This document shows, piece after piece, positions 61,320-64,000 of a stretch of DNA of 64,000 bases. The notes beneath the pieces are model-generated. The model was not told the DNA's origin. It saw nothing but the letters and a program-made list of their open reading frames with translations, and did no database searches. Made by a program: the position numbers and the translations under genes. Position 1 is the stretch's first letter. Each line of letters begins with the position of its first letter. The DNA comes from Maribacter flavus (lineage in GTDB: Bacteria; Bacteroidota; Bacteroidia; Flavobacteriales; Flavobacteriaceae), in assembly GCF_008386635.1 (NCBI RefSeq), contig NZ_VUOE01000002.1, positions 62,001-126,000 of the forward strand, read 5' to 3'.

Positions 61320-61652
61320 ATGATTTTTGATAAGGACGGAACTACGACCCTAATATATCAGGAAAAAAAATCACTATCCATCTTTTTGAAAAACTTGGAT
61401 GAAAAATATTCGGAAGTCAAAAATGACAACCTCATAATCAATCTTTTTTCGTTTGATACATTGACCTCTGGGGATGTCATGGAGTTTTTGGACATTTCCA
61501 ACAGACATCGTAAGTCGGGCAAATCCTTTGTAATCGTTACGAATAAGGTTTCGTATGACGACGTCCCCGATGAAATTATTGTGGCACCTACCTTACAGGA
61601 AGCAAAGGATATCATTGAAATGGAGGAAATTGAAAGGGATTTGGAGCTTTGA
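61320..61652 (+). CDS. Small STAS-like protein upstream of rnz
   Basis: The 110-residue protein resembles the STAS/SpoIIAA anti-sigma antagonist fold: LIINLFSFDTLTSGDVMEFLDISNRHRKSGKSFVIVTNKVSYDD (in parts) gives alternating strand and helix, and the last part is a helix EAKDIIEMEEIERDLEL. No canonical phosphorylatable Ser in the DSxG position is seen, so regulation by phosphorylation is unproven. Its stop codon shares bases with the TTG start of rnz, which implies translational coupling. Family placement is by pattern only. Confidence 0.65.
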   Translation: MIFDKDGTTTLIYQEKKSLSIFLKNLDEKYSEVKNDNLIINLFSFDTLTSGDVMEFLDISNRHRKSGKSFVIVTNKVSYDDVPDEIIVAPTLQEAKDIIEMEEIERDLEL

Positions 61653-62557
61653 AGTTGACCATCCTAGGGTGTTATGCCGCCACGCCCAGAACTTTGACCA
61701 ACCCAACCTCCCAGGTACTGGAAGTCAAAAATCATATGTTTCTAATCGACTGTGGGGAAGGTACCCAAGTCCAGCTTAGGAAACACGGAATCAAATTTTC
61801 CCGCATCAACCACATTTTTATTTCGCATCTACACGGCGATCATTTTTTTGGACTACCGGGCCTGGTTTCCACCTTTAGGTTATTGGGAAGGGAAAAGGAA
61901 CTCCATATTTATGGCCCTAAAGGGATAAAGGAAGTTATTACCATGTTGTTAAAATTGGGTGATTCCTGGACAAATTATCCCTTGCGTTTTCATGAATTGA
62001 CCTCCTTGGATAGCGAGGTTATTTTTGAGGATGCAAAAGTAACCGTACAAACGATACCCTTAAATCACAGGGTCTATACCAATGGATTTTTATTCAGGGA
62101 AAAGGAGAGGGAACGCACCTTGAACATTGAGGCCGTTCGATATTATGAAATAGACAAGGCATATTTCAATACTATCAAAAAGGGAAAGGATATTGTTACC
62201 GAAATAGGCGAAATCATTCCCAACAGGGAATTGACTTTCGATCCACCTAAACCGACTTCCTATGCTTTTTGCAGCGACACGGCTTATCATCCTAGTATTG
62301 TTCCCCTGATAAAGGAGGTGGACTGTTTGTACCACGAGGCTACTTTTTTGGAATCCGAAGTTCATTTGGCCAAAAAGACAAAACACGCAACGGCCAAAGA
62401 GGCCGCCGAAATAGCAAAACAAGCTTCCGTTGGTAAATTGATATTGGGCCATTATTCAACACGATATAGTTCCTTGGAGTTATTTAGAAAGGAAGCATCT
62501 GTGGTATTCGAACCAGTTGAATTAGCAGATGATGGTAAATCTTTCCACATAGGTTAA
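61649..62557 (+). CDS. rnz: Ribonuclease Z (tRNA 3'-processing endonuclease)
   Basis: RNase Z removes tRNA 3' trailers. The 302-residue protein opens MKLTILGCYAATPRTLTN, carries the metallo-beta-lactamase motif HLHGDH (about residue 63-68) and the later metal ligands, including HATAKEAAEIAKQA and LGHYSTRY. The start is the TTG at 61649, which overlaps the upstream stop (TTGA). No in-frame ATG fits the conserved N-terminus. It is the last gene of the pyr operon. Confidence 0.94.
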   Translation: MKLTILGCYAATPRTLTNPTSQVLEVKNHMFLIDCGEGTQVQLRKHGIKFSRINHIFISHLHGDHFFGLPGLVSTFRLLGREKELHIYGPKGIKEVITMLLKLGDSWTNYPLRFHELTSLDSEVIFEDAKVTVQTIPLNHRVYTNGFLFREKERERTLNIEAVRYYEIDKAYFNTIKKGKDIVTEIGEIIPNRELTFDPPKPTSYAFCSDTAYHPSIVPLIKEVDCLYHEATFLESEVHLAKKTKHATAKEAAEIAKQASVGKLILGHYSTRYSSLELFRKEASVVFEPVELADDGKSFHIG

Positions 62558-62609
62558 ATCTTTCTACGCAACCTTTAGGCAGCTCGAATATCCTTAAGTA
62601 AAGCCTATC

Positions 62610-63110
62610 ATGAAAAATTCATTTTTACCTAGTTTATTTTTTGTGCTTATTCTATCAATTTCTTGTGAAAAAGAAGATGGAATAAACGCTGAGTTACGAG
62701 GTAGTTCCATCATCGGTACTTGGAACCGTTTCGATGAAATACCTAGTGGCGGTATACGAGAGGAATATCGGTATTTCGATGAAGAGACTTTGCACACCTT
62801 TGAGTTGGATGGAACCTACACCTATAAAGTGAATTACTATGGTTTTAAGGATGAGAACCCAAATGAACTAATGGGGCAATCTGAAAATAAAGGAACTTTT
62901 GAAGTTAACAATGATAGTGTATTTATTAGGGTTTTTGAAAATACTTCTTGGGAAAAAGGATTTAAGCCGAAGCCCGAGACCATCTTATTGAATGGAGAGG
63001 CTTATGGGAATCGGTTTACCATAAAGAACGAAACATTGACCTTGTATTATATTTCATATCCTGCCGATGCACCAGTACAGACCCAAATGAGTTTTAAAAG
63101 GTTGGAATAG
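62610..63110 (+). CDS. Lipocalin-like lipoprotein of unknown function
   Basis: The 166-residue lipoprotein has a lipobox (SISC, about residue 20). The mature part opens IIGTWNRFDE, followed by beta strands (TFELDGTYTYKVNYYGF, NKGTFEVNNDSVFIRVF, ETLTLYYISY) consistent with the lipocalin-like families of Bacteroidota. It resembles the protein at 7732-8253 in plan but not obviously in sequence. Ligand and partner unknown. The next gene is pdxH, after a terminator. Confidence 0.7.
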   Translation: MKNSFLPSLFFVLILSISCEKEDGINAELRGSSIIGTWNRFDEIPSGGIREEYRYFDEETLHTFELDGTYTYKVNYYGFKDENPNELMGQSENKGTFEVNNDSVFIRVFENTSWEKGFKPKPETILLNGEAYGNRFTIKNETLTLYYISYPADAPVQTQMSFKRLE

Positions 63111-63130
63111 GTTAAAATTAATTGTTTAAT

Positions 63131-63165
63131 AAGACCCCAAAGGTGATTAAAGCTTTTGGGGTCTT
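63131..63165. terminator. Terminator between lipoprotein gene and pdxH
   Basis: AAGACCCCAAA and TTTGGGGTCTT form an 11-base stem with a 13-base loop, followed by TGTTATTTT. Confidence 0.7.
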
Positions 63166-63212
63166 GTTATTTTTAGTGATCTTTGAGTATCTTGATTTTT
63201 TTAGTTTTTAGC

Positions 63213-63860
63213 ATGCAGAAAGACCTAGGGAATTATCGGAAATCGTATGAGAAAAGTGCCTTGATGGAGGATAGTATATCCAATAATCCCATGCAGCTTT
63301 TTAAAACATGGTTCCATGAAGTGGAGCAGTCAGATGGTGTCGATGAACCCAACGCGATGACCGTTTCTACCATTGGATTGGATGGCTTTCCCAAAAGCAG
63401 GGTGGTTTTGTTGAAGCGGTTCAACCATGAGGGCTTTATTTTCTACACAAATTATACCAGTGAAAAGGGTAAGGCCATCGCGGCGAATCCCAACATTTGT
63501 ATATCTTTTTTTTGGCCCAATATGGAACGTCAGGTTATCATAAAGGGAAAAGCGGAAAAGGTTGCCGAGAATCTATCCGATGGATACTTTGAATCCCGGC
63601 CAAAAGGAAGCCAATTGGGAGCCTTGGTATCCAACCAAAGCAGTGTTATCGCCTCTAGGGATGTCCTGGAACAGGAACTTAAAACACTTGAGGCTACCTA
63701 CAAAAATAAGGAAGTGCCACGACCAGATCATTGGGGCGGCTATTTGGTGAGGCCCATATCCATTGAATTTTGGCAGGGAAGACCTAATCGGTTACACGAT
63801 AGGATCCGGTTTACCTTGCAAGAGGATTGGGATTGGAAAATGGAACGCTTGGCACCTTAA
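63213..63860 (+). CDS. pdxH: Pyridoxamine 5'-phosphate oxidase
   Basis: PdxH makes pyridoxal 5'-phosphate from pyridoxine or pyridoxamine phosphate with FMN and oxygen. The 215-residue protein from the ATG at 63213 has the expected length and the motifs SRVVLLKRFNHEGFIFYTNY, then EFWQGRPNRLHDRI and RFTL near the end, with the C-terminal RLAP. The longer frame from 63183 adds ten unlike residues. The sixA-like gene follows after 10 bases. Confidence 0.96.
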   Translation: MQKDLGNYRKSYEKSALMEDSISNNPMQLFKTWFHEVEQSDGVDEPNAMTVSTIGLDGFPKSRVVLLKRFNHEGFIFYTNYTSEKGKAIAANPNICISFFWPNMERQVIIKGKAEKVAENLSDGYFESRPKGSQLGALVSNQSSVIASRDVLEQELKTLEATYKNKEVPRPDHWGGYLVRPISIEFWQGRPNRLHDRIRFTLQEDWDWKMERLAP

Positions 63861-63870
63861 GCAATAAAGA

Positions 63871-64000
63871 ATGAAGAATCTACTTTTTATGCGCCATGGC
63901 AAATCTTCATGGGACCTTGATGTTGGCGACCAGGACAGGCCTTTGTCACAAAGGGGCATTACGGATGCCCATAGGGTGGGAAATAACCTTTCAAAAGCGA
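63871..64000 (+). CDS. SixA-like histidine phosphatase, N-terminal part (cut by window end)
   Basis: Forty-three codons are present. The product begins MKNLLFMRHGKSSWDL, with RHG at residues 8-10 as the catalytic signature of the histidine phosphatase superfamily, followed by DQDRPLSQRGITDAHRVG, typical of SixA-type phosphohistidine phosphatases. Ten bases separate it from pdxH, so the two are likely one transcript. The catalytic C-terminal part lies outside the window. Confidence 0.85.
   Translation, partial: MKNLLFMRHGKSSWDLDVGDQDRPLSQRGITDAHRVGNNLSKA

Noticed and set aside
1..64000. tRNA, rRNA or riboswitch genes
   Set aside because: No cloverleaf with T-loop GTTCRANNC and no known riboswitch core was recognised in any intergenic region; a covariance-model search would be decisive.

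Overview
The window is chromosomal DNA from a marine-type member of the Flavobacteriaceae (phylum Bacteroidota); the genus cannot be fixed from sequence alone. The grounds are the many lipoproteins with a lipobox and SusD-phylum style outer-membrane proteins, -7 boxes of the form TAnnTTTG (several with an upstream TTG 17-20 bases away), weak or absent Shine-Dalgarno sites, and families such as head-GIN DUF2807, DUF4097, FAS1 lipoproteins, the MoxR/DUF58/DUF4350/DUF4129 cluster and a PVC-type heme lipoprotein. No tRNA, rRNA, CRISPR array, prophage or complete insertion sequence was seen. The gene content looks like ordinary core genome with small accessory patches and several short non-coding repeats.

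Layout. 1-3 kb: the 3' part of pyrG and yidC, then an unusual inverted-repeat-bounded non-coding element. 3-8 kb: a four-domain FAS1 lipoprotein, mnmA and a nitronate monooxygenase-like gene. 8-18 kb: secreted/periplasmic metabolism: a large cytochrome-c/HEAT/propeller lipoprotein, a DUF1080 (3-keto-disaccharide hydrolase-like) protein, an M28 peptidase, a secreted Gfo/Idh/MocA oxidoreductase and a pirin. 18.4-25.9 kb: a tightly overlapping minus-strand operon spoIIM-like, membrane protein, DUF4129, DUF4350, MoxR, DUF58, facing RDD and TRIC genes across a 33-base gap. 25.9-32.9 kb: cyclophilin and NUDIX genes that share a start-codon overlap, an acyltransferase, an ECF sigma/membrane partner pair, a miniature transposon-like element, a secreted M20 amidohydrolase and a type II NADH dehydrogenase. 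32.9-38.7 kb: xerD, two outer-membrane barrels, aroQ, a secreted sugar dehydrogenase and lpdA. 39-47 kb: msrB, a collagen-like lipoprotein, glgB with a GH31 glucosidase, an M48 lipoprotein protease and an MFS permease. 47-50 kb: ECF sigma, anti-sigma-like protein and two beta-repeat surface proteins. 50-64 kb: maa-like, lon, cmk, a LysM protein, rpsA, an MG2/TonB-plug protein, the pyrR-pyrB-STAS-rnz operon, a lipoprotein, pdxH and the start of a sixA-like gene.

The most useful non-gene signals are four families of short repeats: an inverted-repeat element after yidC, a 133-base MITE-like element near 29.4 kb, two same-orientation copies of a ~100-base repeat directly upstream of plus-strand genes (11.9 and 45.8 kb), and a pair of near-identical 5' leaders placed exactly 12 bases before the start codons of two unrelated minus-strand genes (15.5 and 17.6 kb). 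No wholly new protein system could be demonstrated; the best candidates for one are the MoxR cluster and the secreted sugar-oxidation set.
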